In this document: positions 8,537 through 16,489 of the stretch, in pieces
Numbering within the stretch: the stretch's first letter is position 1
Layout: each line of letters starts with the position of its first letter
Made by a program: the position numbers and the translations under genes
Notes under the pieces: model-generated
The model's database searches: none
Told to the model about the DNA's origin: nothing
Seen by the model: the letters and a program-made list of their open reading frames with translations, nothing else
Origin: Ilumatobacter coccineus YM16-304
Lineage (GTDB): Bacteria > Actinomycetota > Acidimicrobiia > Acidimicrobiales > Ilumatobacteraceae
Length of the DNA: 64,000 nucleotides
Direction of reading: 5' to 3'
NCBI RefSeq assembly: GCF_000348785.1
Contig: NC_020520.1
Span: 496,001-560,000 of the forward strand

Positions 8537-9106
8537 GTGGCCGAGTCCGAGCTTCCCGCACCGTCGTCAGCATCGTCATCGTCGTCGGCCGCGCCGGCAA
8601 CGAGCGCCGACGCCTCAGCGTTCGACACGGTTGCGCTCACGTTCGACGGGTTCTTCGCCGACCACTACGAACGCATCGCCCGTGCGCTCGCCGTGTCGCT
8701 CGGCGACGACCACTTGGGTCGCGATGCCGCGTCGGAGGGTTTCGCCAAAGCGTTGCAGCGGTGGAATCGTGTGCAGCAGTACGCCAACCCCGCCGGCTGG
8801 ATCTACCGCGTCGGCCTCAACTGGGCTCGTTCCCGTCGCCGCAAGTCACGACGCGAAGTCGCCCGTCCGGCATCGGTGCTCGACGGCGCGGTCACCGAGT
8901 TCGGCGATCACGAACCCGGCCTCGCACCGGCACTCGCCCGACTCTCGGTCGACCATCGCGCCGTCGTGGTCGCCCGCTACTACCTCGACTGGTCGGAAGC
9001 ACAGATCGCCACCGCCCTCGACATCAAACCCGGCACGGTCAAGAGTCGGCTGAGCCGAGCGATCGACGAACTCGCCACGTCGCTCGGCAGCGACTCGCAC
9101 CGCTGA
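8537..9106 (+). CDS. ECF sigma-70 factor
   Basis: Alternative sigma factor of 189 residues. A Ser/Ala-rich lead of about 40 residues precedes region 2 (FFADHYERIARALAVSLGDD through the RDAASEGFAKALQRW helix), and region 4 is near the C-terminus (LSVDHRAVVVARYYLDWSEA, then the ALDIKPGTVKSRLSRA recognition helix). The spacing is that of SigE/SigK-size ECF factors. GTG at 8537 has GAGG 8 bases upstream; GTG at 8531 would fit a leaderless message from the ECF-like promoter. The next gene, 64 bp on, encodes a one-pass membrane protein that is the likely cognate regulator. Confidence 0.85.
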   Translation: MAESELPAPSSASSSSSAAPATSADASAFDTVALTFDGFFADHYERIARALAVSLGDDHLGRDAASEGFAKALQRWNRVQQYANPAGWIYRVGLNWARSRRRKSRREVARPASVLDGAVTEFGDHEPGLAPALARLSVDHRAVVVARYYLDWSEAQIATALDIKPGTVKSRLSRAIDELATSLGSDSHR

Positions 9107-9170
9107 CCAGACCCATCTCACACCCGACCCCAGCGTCTCCACAACGCCGTCATCTCAGAAGGACATCACG

Positions 9171-11345
9171 ATGAGCAACGAACCCGAAGCACACACCACT
9201 CCCGACGCCGCCGACAATGTTCGCGCCGCGGTGTTCGGCGCCGCCGAGAACGTCGACATCGGGTCGCTCAGTGACCCGCTCGGCGAGGTTCGCGCCACGG
9301 TGCATCGTCGCCGGCGGCGTCGCAACGCGCTCGTCGGCACCGCAGCGGCAGCCACCCTCGTGGTCGGAGGCGTCGTGGTGGCCAACGTCGTGAGCGACGA
9401 CGGGAACGGCGATGAGCGGATCGTGTCGGCGCCCGCGACCGACCCGGTCGTCACCACCGGTGAAGCCGACGACGCTCCTGCCGTGACCGCACCGGTCGAC
9501 AGCACCGCACCCGTCACCGCTCCGGTCGTCGAGGTCGGTTCGGCCGGCACCGCCATCGCCGAGACGATCGCTCCCGCCGAGAGCTTCGTGGCGGGCAGCT
9601 ATCAGCAGATGGTCCCGTGGAAAGACGGCTTCCTCGTCATCGGTCAGACCCAGGCCGAGCAGGCGTTGCCGACCGAACTCCCCGACGAGATCAACGAGGC
9701 GTTCCCGCCCGAGGTCGTCCAGTTCTTCGAAGACGCGGGCGGGCTGCCGCCGACGATCAACGAAGCCATTGCGATGCTGCAGGAAGCGGGACTGTACGAC
9801 GTGGTCTCCGATGTCGTGTTGAACAACCCGGAGGTGTCGGAAGCGATCTACTCCGTCCCGATGGCTCCGCCCGAGCCCTTCGCTCGGGTGTCGGACGACG
9901 GCATCACCTGGACCGACATCGCCCTCGACATCTCGTTCGACGAGTACGGCGACCGGCGCGTGTTCAGCACCGGCGACCGGCTGGCCGTGGTCTCGCTGGA
10001 GTACGAGCCATTCGACCCCACCACCACATCCACCCCGTTGCAGCACGCACCGCGCGCTGCAGCCATCGTCGTGCAGACCACGACCGATCTCGAGACCTGG
10101 TCGGTGCAGCGCACCGAAATCGCAACGAACGACGCCGAGCTTCCCGACTACATCTACGAGAACACCTACCTCAGCAGCGTCGGCGTCAACGACGACCGGT
10201 GGGTGGCGACGATCGAGAGTTACCAGGAGGCCGACTACGACGCGCTGCTTCCCGACGACTTCGATCGCTCCTTCATGGACAGCCAGTACGGCTGGGGGAT
10301 CTACCACGACGCCGACGGTCTCGTCATCGACGTCTACGACGAGACCGGAGGGAGCGAGCAGCGTCGCTTCTCGTGGAGCGAGCTCGGGTTCACCGAGGTG
10401 CCGCCCGGCATCGACACGCATTTCGATGGCGGCAACCAGCGAGCAACCAGTTGGTCGGCTCCGTGGGGCGGCGATGCAACGGCGACCCCGATCAGCGGAC
10501 TCGTCTACGGCTCGATCACCGGCTTCGACGGTGGCTTCATTCGGCAAGGCGAGGTGCTCCGCCACTCCACCGACGGGGTGACGTGGACCGAGATCGATCG
10601 GCCCGACGCATTCGGTTGGATCAGCACGGTCATCTCCGTTCCCGACGGTCTGATCGGCTTCTTCCAGCAGGAGGACGGCTCGACCGACGTGCACCGACTC
10701 GACCTGACGACGCTCACGTGGTCGCCGGTCGACGAGCCGTCGGTTCCCGACGGGTTCTCGCCGTGGAGTGACGGATCGGCCGGTGGCGTCCTCTACTCGA
10801 TCGAGAACTACCAGTACGACGACGTCGTTGAGCCCATCGAGATGGAGCCGTTCGAGGTGTCGGTGCGCAACGACGACTACGTCCTCGACGGGATGTTCGA
10901 CAGCCTGACGCAGTCGTACACGGTGACCGACATCCTCACCGGCGACGTCGTCGTGTCGGAGACCGTCGACGCCGGCCCCTCCGAGTTCGAGTACCTCGTC
11001 GAGGTCGGTGACACCGTCGAGATCGTGTCGCCCGAGACCGGCGATGTGCTCACCGTGTTCACCGCCGAGCGGTTGGAGACGATGGAGACGTCGGCCGACG
11101 ACGTGTCGCCGCCGACCGTGGTCACCTACGAGGAGATGCCGGCCGACATGGAGTACGTGCAGCCGGAGCTCAACGTGTTGGCGACGAACGGTGAGGAGTG
11201 GATCAACCAACGACTCGATCTCGGCACCCCGGAGCCCAACGACGCCGGATGGTCCGACGTGCTCTATCCCAACGAGGTCGTGGTCAACAACGACATCGTG
11301 TTGATCTCGATGTCGGACGGATCGTTCGTCCGACTCACGTTCTGA
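9171..11345 (+). CDS. One-pass membrane partner of ECF sigma, beta-rich ectodomain
   Basis: Protein of 724 residues. The short cytoplasmic N-terminus (about 1-52, ending in a run of Arg) is followed by one membrane helix (about 53-73) and a Thr/Pro/Ala/Val-rich stalk. The large ectodomain contains spaced motifs of the type SDDGITWTDI, TTDLETWSVQ and TDGVTWTEID, which resemble Asp-box or propeller blade repeats. Position directly behind an ECF sigma gene, together with the topology, suggests an anti-sigma or sensor role. No zinc-anti-sigma HxxxCxxC motif is visible, so this rests on context. AAGGA lies before the ATG. The same arrangement recurs at 48372-50742. Confidence 0.7.
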   Translation: MSNEPEAHTTPDAADNVRAAVFGAAENVDIGSLSDPLGEVRATVHRRRRRRNALVGTAAAATLVVGGVVVANVVSDDGNGDERIVSAPATDPVVTTGEADDAPAVTAPVDSTAPVTAPVVEVGSAGTAIAETIAPAESFVAGSYQQMVPWKDGFLVIGQTQAEQALPTELPDEINEAFPPEVVQFFEDAGGLPPTINEAIAMLQEAGLYDVVSDVVLNNPEVSEAIYSVPMAPPEPFARVSDDGITWTDIALDISFDEYGDRRVFSTGDRLAVVSLEYEPFDPTTTSTPLQHAPRAAAIVVQTTTDLETWSVQRTEIATNDAELPDYIYENTYLSSVGVNDDRWVATIESYQEADYDALLPDDFDRSFMDSQYGWGIYHDADGLVIDVYDETGGSEQRRFSWSELGFTEVPPGIDTHFDGGNQRATSWSAPWGGDATATPISGLVYGSITGFDGGFIRQGEVLRHSTDGVTWTEIDRPDAFGWISTVISVPDGLIGFFQQEDGSTDVHRLDLTTLTWSPVDEPSVPDGFSPWSDGSAGGVLYSIENYQYDDVVEPIEMEPFEVSVRNDDYVLDGMFDSLTQSYTVTDILTGDVVVSETVDAGPSEFEYLVEVGDTVEIVSPETGDVLTVFTAERLETMETSADDVSPPTVVTYEEMPADMEYVQPELNVLATNGEEWINQRLDLGTPEPNDAGWSDVLYPNEVVVNNDIVLISMSDGSFVRLTF

Positions 11346-11393
11346 TCGACGCAAGCCCCTGAGACGGGGCCCAGTGTTTCCCCGGACGCGGCA

Positions 11394-11427
11394 ACGCCCG
11401 GTCGAGCCTCACGGCACGACCGGGCGT
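11394..11427. terminator. Bidirectional hairpin between convergent genes
   Basis: Arms ACGCCCGGTCG and CGACCGGGCGT (11 bp, perfect) flank a 12-base loop in the gap between the membrane-partner gene and the convergent hsp20. There is no T-tract, but the position and stem strength support a terminator for both directions. Confidence 0.7.
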
Positions 11428-11467
11428 CGTCGAGTGTTCGCTCAGAGGGGGATGAGCGAACGAGGGG

Positions 11468-11908
11468 TCAGGTGGAGCTCGCTTCGATCGCAGACGCCTT
11501 GGGGGAGGCGCTGTTGATGCTGATCTTTTTCGGCTGGGCCTGTTCGGCGACCGGGATCCGAAGCGTGAGGACGCCGTCGGTGTAGTCGGCTTCGATCGCA
11601 TCGGCGTCGAGTCCGTCGCCGAGGGTGACCTGGCGTCGGAACGTGCCGCGGCGACGCTCGGCCAAGTACAGCTGGTCGTCGTCGTTGCGCTGCCAGTTGC
11701 GTTCGCCGGTGACGGTCAACACGTTGCGCTCGACCGAGACGTCGAGGCTGTCGGCGGCGACGCCGGGGAGGTCGAGGTGGACCCAGATGTCGGAATCACG
11801 CCGGTAGGCGTCCATCGGGATCGGGTTGCCAGAGCTGGCGGTTGCACGCCCGGACAACTGGTCGAAGAGCGAATCGAGCTCACGGAATGGGCTGTTCATG
11901 ACAAGCAT
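11468..11908 (-). CDS. Hsp20/alpha-crystallin small heat-shock protein
   Basis: ATP-independent holdase chaperone of 146 residues. The alpha-crystallin domain spans about residues 35-130 (YRRDSDIWVHLDLPGVAADS, VTGERNW) and ends with the TDGVLTLRIPV strand. The usual I-x-I tail motif appears as ISI after PKK. ATG at 11908 has GGAG 5 bases upstream. It is monocistronic with a strong own promoter. No HAIR or CIRCE operator was found in that promoter. Confidence 0.93.
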   Translation of the reverse strand: MLVMNSPFRELDSLFDQLSGRATASSGNPIPMDAYRRDSDIWVHLDLPGVAADSLDVSVERNVLTVTGERNWQRNDDDQLYLAERRRGTFRRQVTLGDGLDADAIEADYTDGVLTLRIPVAEQAQPKKISINSASPKASAIEASST

Positions 11909-11978
11909 TGCATCTCCTTTGTCACGTGGGTCGTACTGTCTGTGTCGTCGGAACCTGATGGCCTCGACGTGAAAACAA

Positions 11979-12007
11979 TGATAAGCACATCATCAGAAAG
12001 TTGACAA
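11979..12007 (-). promoter_or_regulatory. Promoter of hsp20
   Basis: On the minus strand TTGTCA (12007-12002) and TTATCA (11984-11979) are separated by 17 bp, close to the housekeeping consensus. The predicted start leaves a leader of about 65 bases before the hsp20 ATG. Confidence 0.65.
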
Positions 12008-12029
12008 CCATCGACTCAGGAAAATCTGG

Positions 12030-12059
12030 GTGCGGCTCGGAGACGACTCCGAGCCGCAC
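12030..12059 (-). terminator. Strong terminator after the arsI/cadI-like gene
   Basis: A perfect 12-bp stem (GTGCGGCTCGGA and TCCGAGCCGCAC) with a 6-base loop lies 49 bp beyond the stop codon. On the minus strand it is followed by CCAGATTTTCC, giving a short U-rich tail. This is the most canonical intrinsic terminator in the window. Confidence 0.85.
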
Positions 12060-12107
12060 GGGTCGTGAGGGTCTGCGCGGCGTTCGTGGCCGCCGGGAGC
12101 AGGCCGG

Positions 12108-12530
12108 TCAGCAGCAGGAGGTGGCGACGGCTTCGTGTTCGAGTTGGTCGTTGTCGCCCGTCTTCACGTACCACTCCCAGCGAGCGCCCTCGGGCGACTC
12201 CATCCAGGTCTCGGTCTTGTCGGCGAAGCAGCACACGGCATCTTCGACGCCGGTGGTCTCGATGCCGGCGCTCGAGATGCGTGCTTCCGCGGCCACGACT
12301 TCGTCGGCGGTCTCGGTCTCGACGCCGAGGTGGTTGAGGTGCATGAACGCACCGTCGGCGACGTCGGCTCCGTCGGCCGTCTCGAACAGCACCAGCTTCA
12401 ACGGCGGGTTCTCGATGGCGAAGTTCGCGTAGCCGGGCTTGGTCTTGTATGGCGAGGCGTCGAACATCTTCGAGTAGAAGTCGATCGCTTCGTCGATGTC
12501 GCTGACGTTGAGGGCGAGTTGTAGGCGCAT
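12108..12530 (-). CDS. ArsI/CadI-like VOC-superfamily protein
   Basis: Protein of 140 residues of the vicinal-oxygen-chelate fold. It matches the CadI/ArsI group: N-terminal RLQLALNVSDIDEAIDFYSK, then GYANFAIENPPLKLVLFE, a central FMHLNHLGVE His, the vicinal cysteine pair in AVCCFADK, a metal-ligand Glu in WEWY, and a Cys-rich tail. ArsI cleaves the carbon-arsenic bond of trivalent organoarsenicals, and CadI proteins are induced by cadmium; sequence alone does not separate these. No arsR, arsenite pump or arsM is nearby, but an operator-like palindrome overlaps its promoter. Confidence 0.85.
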   Translation of the reverse strand: MRLQLALNVSDIDEAIDFYSKMFDASPYKTKPGYANFAIENPPLKLVLFETADGADVADGAFMHLNHLGVETETADEVVAAEARISSAGIETTGVEDAVCCFADKTETWMESPEGARWEWYVKTGDNDQLEHEAVATSCC

Positions 12531-12598
12531 GATGTCTCCAGTGTCGGATCAGGCGGGCTGATCGTGGTTCGATGCTCGAGTGAGCCATCGATGATGTT

Positions 12599-12631
12599 CG
12601 ATACGTTACCAATCGTATCGATGATCGTCAA
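12599..12631 (-). promoter_or_regulatory. arsI/cadI promoter with overlapping operator
   Basis: On the minus strand TTGACG (12631-12626) and TAACGT (12608-12603) are 17 bp apart. The perfect inverted repeat CGATACG-ttaccaat-CGTATCG (12599-12620) covers the -10 box and part of the spacer, as expected for an ArsR/SmtB-type metal repressor. No such repressor is encoded in the window. The site lies 58 bp from the divergent ABC transporter start and might influence it too. Confidence 0.65.
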
Positions 12632-12677
12632 TATGAATGTGCAACATTTCGCACGGCCCGAGGCGTAGTGTCGCCTC

Positions 12678-13727
12678 GTGATCGAGGTCAGAAACATCAC
12701 CAAACGGTTCGGCGACGTCACGGCGGTGAGCGACCTGAGCTTCGACGTCCACGACGGTCGCGTCACCGGCTTCCTCGGTCCGAACGGTTCCGGCAAGAGC
12801 ACCACCATGCGCTGCATGCTCGGGCTCGACCAGCCCCAGTCGGGTGAAGCCCGCTTCGCCGGCAAGCTCTACACCGAGCTCACCAACCCGCTGCACGAGG
12901 TCGGCGTGCTGCTCGACGCCGGCTACGTCCATCCGGCGCGCAGCGGCCGTGATCACCTGCGGTGGATGGCGACGTCCAACGGGATCGGCATCGAGCGCGT
13001 CGACGAGGTGATCGACACGGTCGGTCTGTCCGACGCCGCCGGTCGACCGGTCAAAGGGTTCTCGCTCGGCATGCGCCAGCGCCTCGGCCTCGCGGGGGTA
13101 CTCCTCGGCGACCCGCACACGATCATCCTGGACGAGCCCGCCAACGGACTCGACCCGGAGGGCATCCGCTGGATCCGTGATGTGCTGCGGCACCTCGCGT
13201 CCGAAGGGCGCGCCGTGCTCGTGAGCAGCCACCTCCTCTCCGAGATGGCGCTCATCGCCAATGAACTCGTCGTCATCGGGCAGGGTCGCCTCGTCGAACA
13301 GGGTCCGGTCGACCAGTTCGTCGAGCGCCACTCCGACGCCTGGGTGCAGGTGCGGAGTCCGCAACTCGCGCAGCTCGTCGACCTCGTCCAGGCCGATGGC
13401 GCTCGCGCCCGGCCCGTCGACCCGGCGGCCCCTGCTGCGGGTGCCGCGCTCACCAACATCTCGATCGAGCAGGTCGGCGCACTCGCCGCGGCGAACGGGG
13501 TGGTGCTGCACGAACTCGTCGTGCGTCGCGACTCGCTCGAAGACGCGTTCCTGCGAGCGACGGCCGGCGTTCAGGAGTACCGGTCGGGTGTGCCCGAGGT
13601 CCAGTCGATGCCGCCCGCCGCGCCGCCGACCGCCCCGCCGTCGGGGATGCCGACACCCGGCGGACCGCCACCGGGGATGCCGCCCGGTCCGCCGCAGACC
13701 GGATCGTTCGACGGAGGCGTGTCGTGA
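12678..13727 (+). CDS. ABC transporter ATPase
   Basis: ATP-binding subunit of 349 residues, drug/bacitracin-export type. Walker A is GPNGSGKS (about residues 35-42), the signature is LGMRQRLG, and Walker B is TIILDEPANG. The last 60 residues are an unusual Pro/Gly/Met-rich tail (PPAAPPTAPPSGMPTPGGPP) absent from most relatives and presumably disordered. Start is GTG at 12678. The stop overlaps the permease start by 4 bp. Substrate unknown. Confidence 0.93.
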   Translation: MIEVRNITKRFGDVTAVSDLSFDVHDGRVTGFLGPNGSGKSTTMRCMLGLDQPQSGEARFAGKLYTELTNPLHEVGVLLDAGYVHPARSGRDHLRWMATSNGIGIERVDEVIDTVGLSDAAGRPVKGFSLGMRQRLGLAGVLLGDPHTIILDEPANGLDPEGIRWIRDVLRHLASEGRAVLVSSHLLSEMALIANELVVIGQGRLVEQGPVDQFVERHSDAWVQVRSPQLAQLVDLVQADGARARPVDPAAPAAGAALTNISIEQVGALAAANGVVLHELVVRRDSLEDAFLRATAGVQEYRSGVPEVQSMPPAAPPTAPPSGMPTPGGPPPGMPPGPPQTGSFDGGVS

Positions 13728-14479
13728 ACAACCTGCTGCGTTCCGAGTGGATCAAGCTCCGCACCGTGCCGCTCCACATCATCCTGTGGTGCATCGCGGG
13801 CGGCTTCGTCTTCGTCATCACCGTCCTGGTCGGGGTCTTGACCGGGTCGCCGCGCTTCTTCAGCGCCGCCGACCTCGCCAACCTCGTGGGCGGCACGTCG
13901 ATCGTCGCCGGGCTGCTCGTGAGCGTCGTGTCGGCGCTCGCCATCACGTCGGAGTTCGCGCACGGCACCATTCGACCGACGCTGGCGGCCACGCCCGACC
14001 GGACGAAGGTGTGGGGCGCCAAGGCCATCCTGCTGCTCGTCACCGGCGTCCTGATCGGTGTGATCGTCGTCTGGGCCTCGTACCTCGTCGGCATGGTCAT
14101 CCTCAACATGCGCGACGGCGACATCGGCATCTCGGGTGACGACGGCAGCCTCGCCGTGCTGGTCGGTACCCCGTTCCTGTTCGGCATCCTGGCGATGTTC
14201 GGCTACGGGCTCGGTCTGCTGCTGCGCAACTCGCCGGCCGCCGTGTCGATCGCGATCCTGTGGCCGCTGCTGATCGAGACGGTGCTCGGCGGTGTGCTGA
14301 GCATCGCCGGCGTCGACGACCCGGTTCGCTACCTGCCGTACCAGTCGGCGTTCGCCCTCGCCGTCGCCGAACCCGACGACCTGGTCAACGGGCGCGTGGG
14401 CGGAGGGTTGTTCTTCGCTGTGGTGGTGGCGGTGCTCGTCGCCGTGGCGGTGGTGATCAACAACCGCCGCGACGTCTGA
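13724..14479 (+). CDS. ABC-2 type permease subunit
   Basis: Integral membrane protein of 251 residues with about six hydrophobic segments, beginning near residue 18 and ending with a helix before INNRRDV. The layout matches ABC-2 membrane subunits that dimerise with the upstream ATPase for export. It overlaps the ATPase gene by 4 bp, so translation is likely coupled. Two tandem 37-bp palindromes follow the operon. Confidence 0.88.
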   Translation: MNNLLRSEWIKLRTVPLHIILWCIAGGFVFVITVLVGVLTGSPRFFSAADLANLVGGTSIVAGLLVSVVSALAITSEFAHGTIRPTLAATPDRTKVWGAKAILLLVTGVLIGVIVVWASYLVGMVILNMRDGDIGISGDDGSLAVLVGTPFLFGILAMFGYGLGLLLRNSPAAVSIAILWPLLIETVLGGVLSIAGVDDPVRYLPYQSAFALAVAEPDDLVNGRVGGGLFFAVVVAVLVAVAVVINNRRDV

Positions 14480-14510
14480 GGCGCCGCTCCGTCAGTGCGA
14501 CCGCTGGACA

Positions 14511-14584
14511 GCTTGTTTCTTTTTGTCCCGGTCCGAGGGAAACAAGCGCTTGTTTCTTTTCGTCCCGGTCCAGGGGAAACAAGC
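14511..14584. repeat. Family C: two tandem 37-bp palindromic repeats
   Basis: Two directly abutting 37-bp units (14511-14547 and 14548-14584) differ at three positions. Each has perfect 9-bp ends, GCTTGTTTC and GAAACAAGC, and a CCC/GGG inner pair, so each folds into a hairpin. They lie between the convergent ABC permease gene and the Crp/Fnr gene; the stop codon of the latter is 3 bp beyond the second unit. Likely bidirectional terminators or REP-like elements. Confidence 0.9.
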
Positions 14585-14587
14585 GGG

Positions 14588-15250
14588 TCAGCGGGCGCGG
14601 AGTTCGAGGCGGTCGCGCTGGGTGATCTTGTAGGTGCGGTCCTGCTGCTCGAGCCATCCGAGTCGGATGAAGCTGGCGATCGCCTTGTTGACGCGCTCGC
14701 GTGACGCGCCGACCATGCCGGCGAGTTCTTCCTGCGTGACCGGCAGCGTGAACTGATCGGCGCCGTCGGCGAGTTCGAGCAGACGCTTCGCCGTGCGGCC
14801 GGTGACGTCGAGGAACACCGAGTCGGCGAGTGCTTCGTCGGTGACGCGGATGCGCTGCGCGAGCAGCCGGGTGACGTTCCAGAGCAGCTTCGGGTACTGG
14901 TCGAACATCGAGAGCACCGGCTCGAACGGGATCTCGAGCACCGTCGTCGGTTCGAGCGCACGGGCCATCGCCGAGCGCGGTCCGTCGTCGAGCATGCCCA
15001 TCTCGCCGAACAGGTCGTCGGGTTCCATGAGGGCGACGACGCTCTCGCGCCGGTCGATCGGGTTGGCGATGGCGATGGCCAGACGACCCCGCAGCACGAG
15101 GTACAGCGCCGCCGGTGGGTCGCCCTCGTTGAAGAGGACGTCACCTCGAATCAGGTGTCGTTCATGACCTGCAGCCGATACGGCCCTGAGTGCATCAGGA
15201 TCGGCATCGGCGAAGAAGTCGGTTCGGGCGAGGATCTCTTCATGGGCCAT
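14588..15250 (-). CDS. Crp/Fnr-family transcription regulator
   Basis: Regulator of 220 residues. The cyclic-nucleotide-binding beta-roll (about 10-125) contains LIRGDVLFNEGDPPAALYLV and DLFGEMGMLDDGPRSAMARA, where the GE...R-A pattern matches the cAMP phosphate-binding cassette. A dimer helix follows, then a winged HTH (about 165-215) with TQEELAGMVGASRERVNKAI, resembling mycobacterial Crp. No Fnr-type Cys cluster is present. ATG at 15250 is chosen; a longer frame would run into ispD. A consensus Crp-type site occurs in this window at 40602-40617. Confidence 0.88.
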   Translation of the reverse strand: MAHEEILARTDFFADADPDALRAVSAAGHERHLIRGDVLFNEGDPPAALYLVLRGRLAIAIANPIDRRESVVALMEPDDLFGEMGMLDDGPRSAMARALEPTTVLEIPFEPVLSMFDQYPKLLWNVTRLLAQRIRVTDEALADSVFLDVTGRTAKRLLELADGADQFTLPVTQEELAGMVGASRERVNKAIASFIRLGWLEQQDRTYKITQRDRLELRAR

Positions 15251-15281
15251 GACGCTCGTCACGGTACTACCCTCCGGGCTC

Positions 15282-15959
15282 GTGCCGCGTGCCAAGACCA
15301 AAGTGTGGACGATCATCGTCGGTGGAGGCAGTGGTCAACGCTTCGGACGACCGAAGCAGTACGAGAAACTCGACGATCTGCGCGTGATCGATCACGCACG
15401 GCGAACGGCCGACGCCGCGAGCGACGGCGTGGTGCTCGTCGTGCCGGCCGACGACGTCGCGCGTGAAGGTGGCGTGGCCGGTGGCGCCACGCGCAGCGAA
15501 TCGGTCAGGGCCGGGCTGGCAGCGCTTCCGGCCGATGTCGACGTGGTGTGTGTGCACGACGCGGCCCGTCCGCTCGCGTCGCTCGAACTGTTCGAGCGCG
15601 TGATCGACGCCGTGCTCGCCGGAGCCGACGCGGCGGTGCCGGGTGTGCCGCTGGCCGACACGATCAAGGTGATCGACGCCGCGGGTCTGGCGCCCGGTGA
15701 CATCGAGGGCGCACGTGGTGTCGTCGTCGACACGCCCGATCGGAGCACACTGGTGGCCGTGCAGACGCCGCAAGCATTCCGTGCCGATCGACTCCAGGCG
15801 GCGCACGCCTCGGGAGGCGAAGCGACCGACGACGCCGCGCTGATCGAGTCGGTCGGTGGGCGTGTCGTGGTCGTCGACGGAGAGGCGACCAACCGCAAGA
15901 TCACCACGCCCGACGATCTCGACTGGACTCGTGATCAGCTCGGTCGGAGGTCGTCGTGA
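15282..15959 (+). CDS. ispD: IspD, MEP cytidylyltransferase
   Basis: 2-C-methyl-D-erythritol 4-phosphate cytidylyltransferase of 225 residues, third step of the MEP isoprenoid pathway. Family marks are all visible: the nucleotide loop GGGSGQRFGRPKQ near the N-terminus, RSESVRAGL, CVHDAARPL, the substrate-site stretch PLADTIKV, TPQAFRADR, ATDDAAL, and NRKITTPDDLDW at the end. GTG at 15282 is preferred because an ATG at 15249 would overlap the divergent Crp/Fnr start and leave no promoter. It overlaps ispF by 4 bp. Confidence 0.95.
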   Translation: MPRAKTKVWTIIVGGGSGQRFGRPKQYEKLDDLRVIDHARRTADAASDGVVLVVPADDVAREGGVAGGATRSESVRAGLAALPADVDVVCVHDAARPLASLELFERVIDAVLAGADAAVPGVPLADTIKVIDAAGLAPGDIEGARGVVVDTPDRSTLVAVQTPQAFRADRLQAAHASGGEATDDAALIESVGGRVVVVDGEATNRKITTPDDLDWTRDQLGRRSS

Positions 15960-16489
15960 GTTTCTCGGCGAACGATCTCCGGGTCGGGCAGGGTTTCGAC
16001 ATCCATCGATTCAGCGACGACCCGAGCCGCGTGCTGGTGTTGGCTGGATCGGTGTTCGACGGTGAACGGGGCCTCGTGGGGCACAGCGACGCCGACGTGA
16101 TCTCGCACGCCTGCGCCGATGCGCTGCTCGGCGCTGTCGGTCTCGGCGACATCGGCATGCACTTCCCCGACACCGACCCCGAGTGGTCAGGAGCCGATTC
16201 GATCCGTCTGCTCGAGCACGTCGTGGGTCTGATCACCGCCGACGGGTGGGACGTGGCCAACATCGACTGCGCCGTGGTGTGTGAGCGTCCGAAGTTGGCG
16301 CCGCGCCGTAACGAGATGCAACAGCGATTGACTGACGTGGTCGGTGCTCCCGTGACGATCAAAGGCAATCGTGCCGAGCAACTGGGTGCCATCGGCCGCA
16401 CAGAGGGCATCGCGTGTTTCGCCACCGCGCTGCTCGTGCGCAGCGCGCCGGACACGGCGGTCTCGAACGAAACGGATGACGACGAATGA
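15956..16489 (+). CDS. ispF: IspF, MEcPP synthase with changed CDP loop
   Basis: 2-C-methyl-D-erythritol 2,4-cyclodiphosphate synthase of 177 residues. Metal ligands are present: GFDIHRF (Asp-x-His) and the His of VGHSDADVISHACADALLGA. GLGDIGMHFPDTDPEW is typical. The later loop, usually K-A-T-T-T-E-x-L-G-F-T-G-R, reads KGNRAEQLGAIGR, so the Thr residues that normally contact the CDP phosphates are replaced. It overlaps ispD (GTGA) and the next gene (ATGA) by 4 bp each, so all three are one translationally coupled operon. Confidence 0.93.
   Translation: MSFSANDLRVGQGFDIHRFSDDPSRVLVLAGSVFDGERGLVGHSDADVISHACADALLGAVGLGDIGMHFPDTDPEWSGADSIRLLEHVVGLITADGWDVANIDCAVVCERPKLAPRRNEMQQRLTDVVGAPVTIKGNRAEQLGAIGRTEGIACFATALLVRSAPDTAVSNETDDDE

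Noticed and set aside
6169-8640. An 823-codon open frame antisense to the EssC-like gene
   Set aside because: It mirrors the codon bias of the GC-rich plus-strand gene, has no recognisable domain, and the plus strand encodes clear FtsK motifs.
9150-11354. A 734-codon antisense frame
   Set aside because: Shadow of the membrane-partner gene; composition is Val/Arg/Gly/Asp/His-rich with no family pattern.
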